From Chromobotia macracanthus (Eukaryota > Chordata > Actinopteri > Cypriniformes > Botiidae): a stretch of 64,000 nucleotides of DNA. The stretch lies in the NCBI GenBank assembly GCA_036877525.1, contig JAZGTH010000001.1, forward strand, positions 11,742,001-11,806,000, in the 5' to 3' direction. Shown in pieces: positions 11,521 to 22,285 of this stretch. Below the pieces are notes generated by a model, which saw only the letters and a list, made by a program, of their open reading frames with translations, was not told where the DNA came from and searched no databases. Position 1 is the stretch's first letter, and every line of letters begins with the position of its first letter. Position numbers and translations under genes: made by a program.

Positions 11521-12119
11521 AGCTGAATAAATAGCACTTTTTATAAGAGTGAAAACAGTCCAGGTCTTAGGAACACAATTATTTTTAGAGGATTTTATGT
11601 TGTTTGTTTGCATGTCAGTGTAATAGGGCACTACGCGTAAAAATGAGCCATCATCGGCAATATAATGAAATGCCCTTTCTCTATCTCTGAAGCTACTGAG
11701 GGTGGCAATAAAGTACCATCATATTTCTGTTTGTAGCCCCTGTCAGCAATGCTGCTGACACAAATCCGCTTTTATCTTTATCCAGAAAGTCACTGGAATT
11801 CACAAAATTGTCTCTTCACACACATCAAAAGGTCCCTTTGCTTGTTTTACTTTCTTTTGAGAAGACATAAACATTTATTTAATGCTTTCACTTTAACACT
11901 CAGTACATATAGCATCTACATGATTTAATTTCTGATTGTCCGTTCCACTCAACACTTTTAAACTCTGGTGATTAAAGCACCAATGTTCTATGCCGACAGA
12001 CTGTACTAAACTAAAGCTAAAAAAATTATTTTTAGTAAGCTGGTAATTAAGTCAGTCTAATTGAGTCATACCTTCTGCAGATCATTTTCTTTTAACTTCC
12101 TCTTTATGACATCCAACAA
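11521..12119. other. Intergenic sequence, nothing recognised
   Basis: AT-rich, no repeat, no open frame of note. A small CpG patch is present around 11630-11660. Confidence 0.4.
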
Positions 12120-12151
12120 ATATATATATATATATATATATATTTAAAAAA

Positions 12152-12201
<50 letters not shown>
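12120..12201. repeat. (TA)n-A23-(TA)n microsatellite
   Basis: A TA tract (12120-12144) is separated from a second TA tract (12169-12201) by a poly-A run of about 23 bases. The arrangement is unstable, and a poly-A tail of a lost retroposon is possible. Confidence 0.95.
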
Positions 12202-12207
<6 letters not shown>

Positions 12208-12208
12208 T

Positions 12209-12243
12209 ATATATTTTCCCTGGGAAAATATATTTTCCCAGGG
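12209..12243. repeat. Two overlapping perfect palindromes
   Basis: Position 12218-12243 is an exact 26-bp palindrome (ccctgggaaaata on the left, mirrored as tattttcccaggg). Overlapping it, 12209-12233 is an odd palindrome with 12-bp arms around T12221. The two share the CCCTGGG arm, so the region can fold in two alternative ways. It directly abuts the TA microsatellite. Confidence 0.85.
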
Positions 12244-14061
12244 TGTTTTCTGCCTATGGCCCGAGGCTCCAGGCCACCATGTATCTGCAGAGGAGTGGAT
12301 TTGCAGAAAGGATGGATAGATAGTATATTGATTTATTCCTCCTTAAAAAGTATAGAACTATAAATAAATAGAAAATTTTTTAAAAACTTTTTTCCAAGTC
12401 TTACCTTGCCTCGAATACCTAGTGATCGCATGACCATACCGGACCTTTGACCTCAGTATCAGGGGTCATACTGTATTTGTAAACATTCTAGCATCATTTT
12501 CAAAGAGATTTCAAAAGCATACTACAGTGCCTCTTGTCATATCCATACAGTATTTATATGCACCCCCCCACACACACATAGATATTTCTAGGTTGGTAGA
12601 AAGACAGATAGATACAAAGTAAGAACATCATGACTACAACCAGGTTTTCAGGAGCTTTTCACCTGACTGTCAGTATAACCCAGCACACAGTCTGTCTGTA
12701 GACTCAAGGGAATAGGCTCTGTGTGAGATTATGCTCTTTTAGGAGAGTGGTGTGTAGTGGAGCTGAACAGCCTCACTCTCTCTAGTATGTCCCTGTGTTG
12801 TTTCATCCTCCCATCCCCCTTACACCCCATCACTAGCCTTTTCTCCAGACTTTAATCATCTCATTTTCTGAGGTATAAAAGTTGGTTGTAGGCTAATTTA
12901 AATCCCGAGGAAGAATAGCGCCATCTCATATTCAGGTCATAATAAAGGGAACTGAGAAAATGTTGAAGGTGGAATTCAGCTTTTTCAGGCTTAACATTTG
13001 TCCTAAATGTATGCTGTTCATTACAGATATAGAACATGTACCACGTCAATACCATGATATATGGGTATAGTAAACATTCAGTACAAGATACTATGGAAAA
13101 TGCTACGTTATATTTAGTAAAAATTGGATCCCTAGACTTTTATTAAATAAATGTTTATTCTACATTTACTCCCATTTACTGATCTACACTTTATTAGCTA
13201 CTGAGCTATCTACTCTTCTCTGTAATATTAGTCTTACCTGGACTGTTGTTTTCTGCACCTAATTTTGTGAAATTTTATGACATTTAAACCTCAAAATCAC
13301 TCAAGGACTTGAGGCCTGTCCTAATGTATCAGTTTCCCTTTGACGGAACAATTAGCTGTAAAGTTTAGAGAGTTAAGGACATGCAGAGACTTTCTCATGT
13401 TGAAAGTTGTTTACGCTAAATTATATTCCAAATCCATATTTAATCATTACCTTTAAGGAAAAACCTGTTGCAATCATATACAAACCAATCTACAAAAATC
13501 CACATTTAATTTGTTCCTGTTGGACTTGTTGCTGTTGCAAATACAGTGATGCACACTGTATTCACAAAACTCAAGACTATCGTATAAAGGGTTAATACAT
13601 TTTAAATTATATTCTAGAATGTCTGCATTAGGACTACACAAATATTCATTGTCTGTGCATGAAAAACTTTTTTCAGAATTGTACCTTTGACGTCATTTGT
13701 TTTGCTATGGTATCAAACAAGCAATCATAAACACCTCTTTAAATTCACCAAAGCACATTGCTCTTTTACTGAAGGCTCTCTTGAGATACTGTAAATAATC
13801 ATGAAAATGAGAATGTCTACTAAAATGTATTCAATCATTTCCATATATTGAGGATGCATCCCACCCCCTGCATAACATATTATTGAGGCAAAAGGGTGTA
13901 TTCAGCAACAAACAGATGCAGCATGATGCTACTGTTTCAGGAGAGACAGAGGAAGTATTTCGTTCTTTCAGACATTAGGGTGATGACAGACCCCTCGGCT
14001 AAACACAATACTGCTAATTTTTATTTATTTACATAGTTATTTATTGCAGTCCGTACTTGAT
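12244..14061. other. Intergenic sequence, nothing firm
   Basis: Contains only short simple-sequence patches (CA-rich near 12562, a C7 near 12563). Open frames at 12861-13055 and 13407-13595 are short and unrecognised. No transposon ends are identified. Confidence 0.4.
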
Positions 14062-14116
14062 TTTTATTGTGTCTGCCATTGTGAGACACAATAAAATGTT
14101 AAGTCTGCCATTGTGA
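14062..14116. repeat. 13-bp perfect hairpin with overlapping direct repeat
   Basis: The arms 14062-14074 (ttttattgtgtct) and 14084-14096 are perfect complements around a 9-nt loop. A 14-bp direct repeat (gtctgccattgtga) begins in the arm and loop at 14071 and recurs at 14103, 32 bp later, followed by another attgtgtct at about 14121. Nested direct and inverted repeats suggest a small duplicated foldback element. Confidence 0.75.
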
Positions 14117-14469
14117 TTACATTGTGTCTAAATCTAAGAATGTTGTTGTTACATCACCTATCAGCAGACCCTTGGCAAATATGTTAATACATAACTGACA
14201 AAGCTGCTGGTAAGTATTTCATTGCATTTCATCCATTTAAAGGTTGAAAATATTTAACAAAAGTTACCTGATTACAATATTTTGATTTTGAATATTCTGA
14301 TATTTTGGTTTGCCTATAGTGAGTTGATATTGCTAGAATGTATTCATCCATAATAATATTCAACAAGTTTTGCTTTTTGGTTTTGCCTTTTCTAAGCTTG
14401 TTTTTTGGTTTTTAAAGCTGAATAGACTATCAATGAGAATCACATTTATTTTTTAGCCCAGTAAATTAA

Positions 14470-14890
14470 AATGCCTCAGATTCGACTCTCTAATAAGTGG
14501 CTAGTCCTGTCAGGATTCTACCATGCAATTACGGGCAAAAACGCTCCTTGGCATCGCAATTATAAGTTTAATTACACAAGATAGCTATCAAGGCGGTGGC
14601 AGTATCACCAAGAATCTTCCAGCATCTGACATGGCCCCAGTAATGGAGGGGTAACTAAATGAATTCAGTGTTTGTGGTGTCTGCCAATTCTGGGTTGTGA
14701 CACCAAAATGCCTCATAAGCATTTTCAACCTGTCCTCCAACAGAAATAAAAGTGAGTGGAAAGTGGCGAGAAACAGGAAGGGAATTCAGTTAACGGCGTC
14801 CAATTAACTTGGCAATTTGCCGAGAACAAAATGCGGCAAGATAGATAATGTGTCCCATTGTTATTTAATTTCTAAAGTGCTACTTTAGAC
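14470..14890. promoter_or_regulatory. Candidate conserved non-coding element (long)
   Basis: Strong island: GATTCGACTC, CTAATAAGTGGC, GCAATTACGGGC, GGCATCGCAATTATAAG, AAGGCGGTGGC, TTAACGGCGTCCAATTAAC and TTGCCGAGAACAAAATGCGG. CpGs recur roughly every 30-40 bases over 400 bp, far above the surroundings, together with paired TAAT-type sites. No frame stays open across it. Regulatory identity is inferred. Confidence 0.45.
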
Positions 14891-16860
14891 CAATCAGTCA
14901 CTGTGAAACGTTGAGAGCAACTTTTTGTTAAAAACAATCATAGCCAAAAGTTATTGATTATACACTTTTTATGATCTGTGCCATCAACTGAAAGCATCAA
15001 ATCAATCCAAAATCACAAAAGTAAAACAATGCAGCAATGTGCCAATGTGCTTATTGTAGCAGAAATAAATACAGCAAATTGAACATGCAAAACATGTAAG
15101 AGGGAACTTACTGAGAATGAATTGTGTATGATAGCATGGCTTTAGCATTGCACACTCTGCCGTGTGTTGTTTTAGAACCTGATTTATTAAAGGTAGGAAA
15201 CAAATTACGTAAACACATTCAAAACATTAGTGCTAAATGCAGATTGTGTTACACAATTTTCTTGCAGGTTGCTTAGTTAATAAGTAGACACTTTAGTTGA
15301 TAAGACCTACATTAGTTAATAAGATCGAGATTTTCAAACTAAAACAACCTTTTTGCAAATTTGCCAACATTTTTTAAAACTTGCATACCTTTCACTGGTG
15401 ACCTACAGTATATTTCTATTGACAAGTATAGGCCTTCCATAGGGCAGTCATTTGTGTGTTTGACAAACACAAAAGACAAACGCAGACCCTCAAGCGACTG
15501 GTGCTCAGTGCCTCGCAAAGGCCTGGGAAGTGCAAAAGTATGAAATGCTTGGATTACAGTAAGACAACAGATCATGAGAGCATGATGGGGTTTAGCTTTG
15601 GCCCATGAAGCAACGTGAGCCATCTAGACATCCGAAGGATTACATTTCAGTTGAAGAGGGTGAGGGCTATATCCAGCAAATATAAACTTTTTCACCACCT
15701 AACAGCACTTCAACACATTGTTTGGTCTCTTGCCTCTCCACCATGGACAGGCAGTCACACACATACACAGTACAAGGTTCCTGCTACCTTCTGTGTGTTC
15801 CTCTAATGAGCCTTAGCACCTCACCATCACCATGGTTACCAGCATGTATTCCACCCCCCTTCGCACACAGATACGCATGCTAGCATGCATACCCCTAAGC
15901 TCTAAGCTAAGAGCCTGTATCCCCGCCAGGACAAATCTACAGCAGCATGCCTCAGGAGTCTGACAGTCTACTACACTTACAGAAGGTTACAGCTGGTACT
16001 GTTACACCGATAATATGCACACACAGACTGTATGATGGCTGTATAATGAAAAATAACATTTTCTACGTTAAGCAGTGGCTTAGTAGTGTATTATTATCAG
16101 GTAAACCACTGGAAATAAAAATCACAAATTAACTCTCGACTTTCTTAATTTTCTTCTACTTAATATCTTGTAAACAGCATTGAGATAAAATGGAGAGCTT
16201 CCTCCATGAAGTTTCTCCTTAAGATTTTTTCTATGAGAAACAGACCTTGGTAATGTCTTTTGTTTCAGAAGAGATCTTGGATTTAATAAAAACCACAGTC
16301 TGCAAACAAAAGTCAAAGATTTTAATAAAAAAAACAAAAATTTCTCATCAAAGTTATCTGAATTATTAACTATATCATTTGTCATCTCTATCGTTCAATG
16401 TCTGCTGTATGTAGGTAATTGTCTCAGTTGTGTGTATTTTTTTGTTTCTTACAAGGAATTGTAGGAGAAACTTATGAGACAAAGTTGACACTTTCTTGAA
16501 ACATAACAGAGTCTTTATAGCTATGAAAGTCTTTAAAGCTATGAAAGGGAAGTAATTTCTGTACCAGTGTAATTTTTGAAAACAATGTTCCTATTTAATT
16601 TAATGCCTTGCAGCCCTTTGAGGTCACAATCTGAACTTGAAGTTGTACTTGGCAAATGTAGGAACATAAGTGAAAATCAATTACACTTGGTACAAGGGGT
16701 TGATAACAGCACAGCATTGGGGCCAGTCTCTGCATTCCTACTACAATTTCCCTTTATTCTCTCACTTTCCAATTTATTCTATCATGAAGCATATTGATGT
16801 AACTGAAGGTCTTATTAAATCAGACAAGTTCATTTGTTTAAGTCGTTTAAGCCTCACAGG
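14891..16860. other. Intergenic sequence with small palindromes
   Basis: Holds a 17-bp odd palindrome at 15455-15471 (arms TGTGTTTG), a 14-bp perfect palindrome at 15875-15888 (GCATGCTAGCATGC) and an 18-bp tandem duplication at 16510-16545. Opposite-strand frames at 15339-15623 and 15361-15543 overlap each other and match nothing known. Confidence 0.5.
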
Positions 16861-17060
16861 TCCCTAATGGCTAATGATTTATAGCAGGAAAGAATTCGGC
16901 ATTCGGGCACTTTCAAACCTGTTCGCCCTGACGCTCTATGGAGGTGTCACATTACTTAGGAAATTAATGCAGGAGGAAGTCACTGTTTTTGGCTGGAGAA
17001 TTAATCACTAACGAGACAGATGAGATGGAAGAGAATGCTCCAGTTTTTATCTAGCACTAC
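16861..17060. promoter_or_regulatory. Candidate conserved non-coding element
   Basis: Contains GAATTCGGCATTCGGGC, GTTCGCCCTGACGC, GGAAATTAATGCAGG, GAATTAATCACTAACG and a TTTATCTAGC box. CpG-bearing and rich in homeodomain-like sites. Inferred. Confidence 0.42.
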
Positions 17061-18420
17061 AGCTTCAAAGATTTCAAAATGGTGGCCAGCCTGGTATACT
17101 TGATTCAATCGATAATAAACAAAGCATGTTTTTAATGCGCATGTTTCTTCTCATACTGCATGCATATAATTCATCATGTACTGTACCTTCCATAACCTGG
17201 GGCCACAACACATTGTTGGTAGTATGGATTGTTCCTGAGAGAATGGCTGTGAAGTGAGTGCTAGATGGCTTATTGTTCTGCCTTCATACTGAAGGTCAAG
17301 GTGGTGTCAGATATTGGCCTTGATCATACCTCTTACTTCCATTATGCTAAGTGACTAAAATCCATTCTCTGACTCATATGTGCAATAGGGATTTCAGCAG
17401 GGACTGCTAGCTGCTAACATAACAAACAGCTTTATGCTTTCTTCAGAGACAGAGAGGAGTGCTTGTAATTTAAATTGCCACAGGGTGTAGGTTTATGACT
17501 GGCAACCCTTTGCTGTTTCCCAGATGGATTATAATATAAAGAGAAAGAAAAGAAACTCATTTGTAAGTAATAATTTAGGAGTGATAGTTTTAAATGATCA
17601 GTTCAGAGCTAGTGTATAACAGCCATTTTTCATGAATATGGTATGATTTAGAAATCTTATAGCAATGTGCAAAAAAGCACAGCAGAAAGAGTAACAGGGT
17701 TGCAAGTAACAGGGCAGCAAATCTAGGCTAAATTAAGCTAACATTAAGTAAGAACTAGCTAGTCATAAAGTTGATAAAGCTGTATTTATCATAAATAACA
17801 CAGAGCAGTCTTTCAGTATTTTTTTTATCTGAGTAACAGGGATCCATGTAAAATGTGAGACATGACAAAATGTTATGTTTTTGGTAATTAAAATGATCTG
17901 ATAATTAAATACATTTTACTACAATATATTGTATATCAACTCCTCTGTGGTGGGACAGGGAATTACAATCATATTACAGTAAGTTATAAAACGAAATACT
18001 ATATATTTTAGGTTAACTGTAGTGTTTTTAAAGCAAAAAAACATCACATTTGAGCTTGTATTGCTTTTCAAGAAGTCATGGGACCCCAAAGTATAACAGA
18101 TGTTAAGGTGGTTCAGATCTCTCTTTTTACCTTGAGAATTTTCTTTAAAGGAGAATCTGTCATGTCCCATCACAAATCTCTGGTGTTTTAATATGAGTGG
18201 TAACATATTAGAAATGAGTGACTCATGAATGTGTGAATGTGGTGCGTGATAAAGCGCAGTCACTCCATGTGATGTAGCATGCTAATAGTACAGCAGATGA
18301 CAGATCAAGAATTTGTGATGGTTTCCGGTGAGAAGTTTATTCTGAAGTAAACATCATGGGATTTAGAAACAGCCTCATTATGTTTTATTATCTGATATAT
18401 CCATGCTGCTGCCACACTTT
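17061..18420. other. Intergenic sequence, nothing firm
   Basis: A 114-codon minus-strand frame (17919-18263), the longest in the window, has no recognisable domain or signal, uses AT-biased codons and lacks gene context. The phrase agtaacaggg recurs three times between 17690 and 17840. Nothing else is seen. Confidence 0.4.
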
Positions 18421-18437
18421 TGTTCTTTGTCTCTCAG

Positions 18438-18507
18438 GGTACATTAGATGACAGCTATTTCTGCTCAAATGACAGTCGTATTTTCAGCCTGTTCACACTG
18501 ATGATGG
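18438..18507 (+). other. Exon-like segment within a possible regulatory island
   Basis: A strong pyrimidine tract and acceptor (ttgttctttgtctctcag, ending at 18437) precede a 70-nt segment open in one frame (starting G-T-L-D-D and ending L-M-M), followed by a donor-like gtaaat at 18508. TGACAG occurs twice. I do not recognise the peptide and there is no neighbouring exon, so it may be a cryptic exon or simply an enhancer island with chance splice sites. Confidence 0.15.
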
Positions 18508-20559
18508 GTAAATTAACACTGCTACAGAGCAGTTGGTGAAGGGGTTTGAGAATTAGATCAAAAACTATATTTCAGGAAAATATATTTCAGATGGGTACTC
18601 ACACTTCTTGATTTATGGAAATCCTTCTCCAAATTCAATTCTAATTCATTTTGAACCCAGGCACAGATCTATAGCTTTTTTTTATTGACTCACCTTTAAA
18701 AACTTCAATGATTTCATTTCGGTAAGGGTCTGAGCAAATATATTTGCTTAATATGTTGGCGGAACTTGGGATCTGTAAGTTGAAAGAATATAATGAAAGT
18801 TTGATCAGATTGTTTATGAAAATTGCATGATTGTACAGCAGACGAAACCTTTTCTAACTCATAACTTATTATTCATACACCGACATCAACACATTTGTAT
18901 ACATCACACACATAGCACCTGCTCGTGTGCCAGGAGTCGCTGGTGGTTTATTCAAGGGGATTGTTTGCCACCTACTGTGTATTGACCCATGTAACTGCAA
19001 GAGCATGTACGGCTGACTGAGCTTTAAACACAACACATGCAGACACAGCCAAACATTCACATATGCATACAGAATATACACCTAATTAATATAATCAATA
19101 ACTACTAGAGCTAATACTAATTTGTATGTTTTTTTTTTCCTGGGTGATGCGAATTACAAAACTAAGATATTGATTAGTTTCAACAAGTGAACTGAACTGA
19201 AGTTCTGTTATTAATACAATAAATCAATAAAAATGGCACAATTATATGTTTAAAACAAAATACCATTAAAACCAATGTAATAAACAAACGATTATGACAA
19301 TGATCTAAACATTTAATTTTATACAATAAAAGTGTTTGTATCAAATAAATGTCTAAATCCAGAAAAAAAACAATTAAGGAAAATCATTAAGGAAACGCAT
19401 TAAGGAAAATATTTTATATTATTCATATTCGTATTGAATAATTCCCAGATTATTTGCTATATCAAACAATATTCCTTTTGAATTGCTGCAGTCACCTTTT
19501 CATTGGTTTTTCTCTTGACATTCTGATAGGTGAACTGAGATCTGTCAGTGTCTGTGAGAAGTCTCTCTGATACAACATAAACTTACACTGTGACTGAACA
19601 ATCTGCACTACAGTTTGGTGTGGGGTGTTTGAAATGCCATCTGTCCTACTTTGTGCAAATGTGAAAACCGGAGAGGGTGAAACTTTGAAAGCCGAAGCAA
19701 CAGTGCCACCCATGGGTTTAAAAATGAATTTAGTAAGTAGTAGAAATTCAAGTATTTATTGTACACAGCCTGTTCACAACAAAACAATTGCACTCATCTT
19801 TTGTAATTGAAGTATTTATTTACTTATTTTCTCCTTAAAATCAAATAAAAAGTGACCATTTCTTGACCATTTCTAAGATGATGTCTCTTAAAACAGATTT
19901 TTACATAATCGTGTCTAATTTGTGATATGATTTTGAAAAATATCATTGCCTCAAAAAGAAATAAAAGCTTGTTTGAAAAATATATGGATTTTAATTATCA
20001 TTTATTTCCCAAAAAAGATTTCTACTAATCCTAAAGTTTAATTACTGAATCTAAAATTTATATGTAACTTAAATGAGGGTTCTGTGCATTACTAAATTTG
20101 AGTATATACTGTTATGTGGGCTCCAACAGAAATAGGCCCTTGTATTTTTCAAACAGATTTTGTGGGAAATCACTGTTTCAATGTTTACATTTACAGTATG
20201 CATTTAAATGAATGTGTAATAAATTTTGAACTATTCCTTTCCATCTGCATATGCTCAAAATAAAATATTTTTGTGCTAAATTTGAGAGGTTGACTTCGCA
20301 CTGCAATTCTAATGAACCAAATATAATCTAATTATTTGAGTGGCAAAAGTGGTAGACTAATTAATTCAACCAATTCCAATTTTCCTCTACTTTCATACAT
20401 TATATTGTGCCAGCATTTTCTTTTTTATTTTGTGATAATTAATTTTTATATATTTTTTTTAACAAATAATTTTTTACTGTTGTTGAAGGAAATGGCGATT
20501 CTCTCTGGACAGTGTTTTGAAAGTGACTCTTTTTTTGCAAGCTGAACAAGGTTCTGTAG
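18508..20559. other. AT-rich intergenic sequence; small tandem at 19371-19410
   Basis: Three degenerate copies of cattaaggaaa with a 13-15-bp spacing lie at 19371-19410. A patch around 19490-19740 is more balanced and gives overlapping frames on both strands, with no recognisable product. The rest is AT-rich and featureless. Confidence 0.4.
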
Positions 20560-20850
20560 GCTGCAGTTCGCACAGACAAGCCTGAGACATTAACAGATTG
20601 TCACGGCTGACCCAGGAGCACCTTCAGATGCTAACAGTGATGTCATCTGATGACACATCAAGAGAGCATCCTGGGGCCTCTGGCTGGAGGCAGGGACAAC
20701 AATGCCACTCCTGCAGATTGAATATCAGGTGTGTTAAGAGGAGGGTCCAATCTTTGCTGACCTCTACAGCGGTCCCACTTTTCTGCCAAGAAATGGAAAC
20801 CTGATTTACCTTCAGCAATTGATGAAGTCCCTCCACACGCACATACAATC
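20560..20850. promoter_or_regulatory. Candidate conserved non-coding element with TGTCATC palindrome
   Basis: GC-balanced island with an odd palindrome at 20641-20655 (arms TGTCATC/GATGACA around a T), resembling paired CRE- or TALE-homeodomain-type sites, plus CAGATTGTCACGGCTG and CTCCTGCAG motifs. Short frames open on both strands (60-74 codons) overlap antisense and are unrecognised. Function is inferred. Confidence 0.35.
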
Positions 20851-21321
20851 ACTGATAGAGTGTTTTAGTGATGTGTTAGCCATACCAGAGCACGCACATT
20901 CATTCCTATGTGTTTCTTTGAAATGTATGCTTAACATTCTGCACGACCTGCCAGATTTGCTATAACCACTGGAGATCATAGCTGTAAGATGATCCGTGCA
21001 ATGATTTGGAAGACTGTGGTCTTTGTTTCATTTACAGGATGAAAAGCTACAATGACTTTACCATTCTTTGTCATGAAGGGCAAAGCGTTTTGACTTTTAA
21101 CTTTTAATGATTTGTTTTAATGATTTTAGCCATATTTAATCTTCACAAGGCTTTTGTACAACAAATGTACAAAATTTGTTCTACACCTCTGTATAATGCA
21201 GACTCACACCCAGCTAAGAATTTTAAGAATTTTATCCATAAAGTAAAAGATATAATTTTGAACATCTTTCAAACTTAACTTATAAAGTTAAACTTAAGAA
21301 TAACATTTTTGATGATATATC

Positions 21322-21346
21322 TTATATATATATATATATATATATG
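21322..21346. repeat. (TA)n microsatellite
   Basis: About twelve TA units within an ATATCTTA/TAAAGATATG context. Confidence 0.9.
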
Positions 21347-21639
21347 TATATAAAGATATGATATTTAATGTTATAAAAGGTCCTACTAACTACTACTGCA
21401 AGACTGTTTCTGATAAATTTGACAGGGCTTTTAGAGAATGTTTGCTAACGCTCTCTAAATTGTTTTTGTTATCTGTTTCTTTAACTACACACCATGCATA
21501 AAAGTTTATAGTGTGTATGGAATATACACTATGGTTTCCCCCTGTCTAATATTGTACCACACAGGAACACACATTCAGCAATGCTTCTACTCAAGCTGGG
21601 CTCACACATAGATCTCTCAGACTTCCTTATCTCACAGAT

Positions 21640-21920
21640 TCTGAATCTCACAGCAGTCTTGCTGTCAAGTGGCACCAGCTGACATTGCGGAGCATAATCG
21701 CATTTCTCTCTCTAAATGTCACACCCATGCATCTCCAGACGGAGCATCAACGGCAATGGCTAGTCAGCAGGTTTGTGAAATATTTACTGTAGATGATGGT
21801 TCATGAAGAATACATGAGGACAGCCAAGCAGTACTTTATGGCCATGTTGCTGTACGAACCCCTGCCGGGAAGGTCTGCTGCTTGCAAAGTGGACAAACTT
21901 TTCACAGGACTGCCTGGAAT
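21640..21920. promoter_or_regulatory. Candidate conserved non-coding element
   Basis: Contains ATTGCGGAGCATAATCGC, CAGACGGAGCATCAACGGC, TGCTGTACGAACCC and CTGCCGGGAAGG. The motif CGGAGCAT occurs twice, about 60 bases apart. Non-repetitive and CpG-bearing. Inferred. Confidence 0.38.
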
Positions 21921-22135
21921 GTAGAGGTATGAGGGAAATGATACATAAATTTAGTCTCTGACCCCAGTTATTGTAGAGCTAAAACGTAACTCATCTAGTC
22001 TTGGAAAATGCCTTTTATTATGTGTCTGTTAAAACATGAAACTGAAACACCATAATGAAAATAAGCCTGCTGCTTGTGACAGGTTAAAGGCATATCTATA
22101 ACTACAGCTTTTTGCTGAAAAATCTAAGGCTTATA

Positions 22136-22285
22136 CCAGTCTAGCTGGCTTGCTGGCCTTACCAGGTATTGGGCACTGGTCAGCTCGGAGACCAGCTAAA
22201 CCAGCAAATCCAGCAGATCCAGACCATCATAAACCTGCAAAGACTGGCTTCAACCATTTAAGACCAGCAAACCAGTTTAGAGTGG
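22136..22285. repeat. GCTGG/CCAGC-rich dispersed repeat
   Basis: About ten GCTGG, CCAGT or CCAGC motifs are packed in 150 bp (ctagctggcttgctggcc, gaccagctaaaccagc, gaccagcaaaccag). The two ends are roughly inverse in motif orientation, so the sequence could fold. I associate this 'accagctaaaccagc' type with a common fish genomic repeat. The 73-codon frame across it (22150-22371) is a by-product. Confidence 0.6.

Noticed and set aside
12523..12560. Tc1/mariner terminal repeat (tacagtgcctcttg)
   Set aside because: Only a short resemblance to the Tc1 end. No second end or transposase fossil is nearby.
17919..18263. 114-codon minus-strand frame, longest in the window
   Set aside because: No recognisable domain or signal, AT-driven codons and no splice, promoter or neighbour support. 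A frame of this length can arise by chance in 64 kb.
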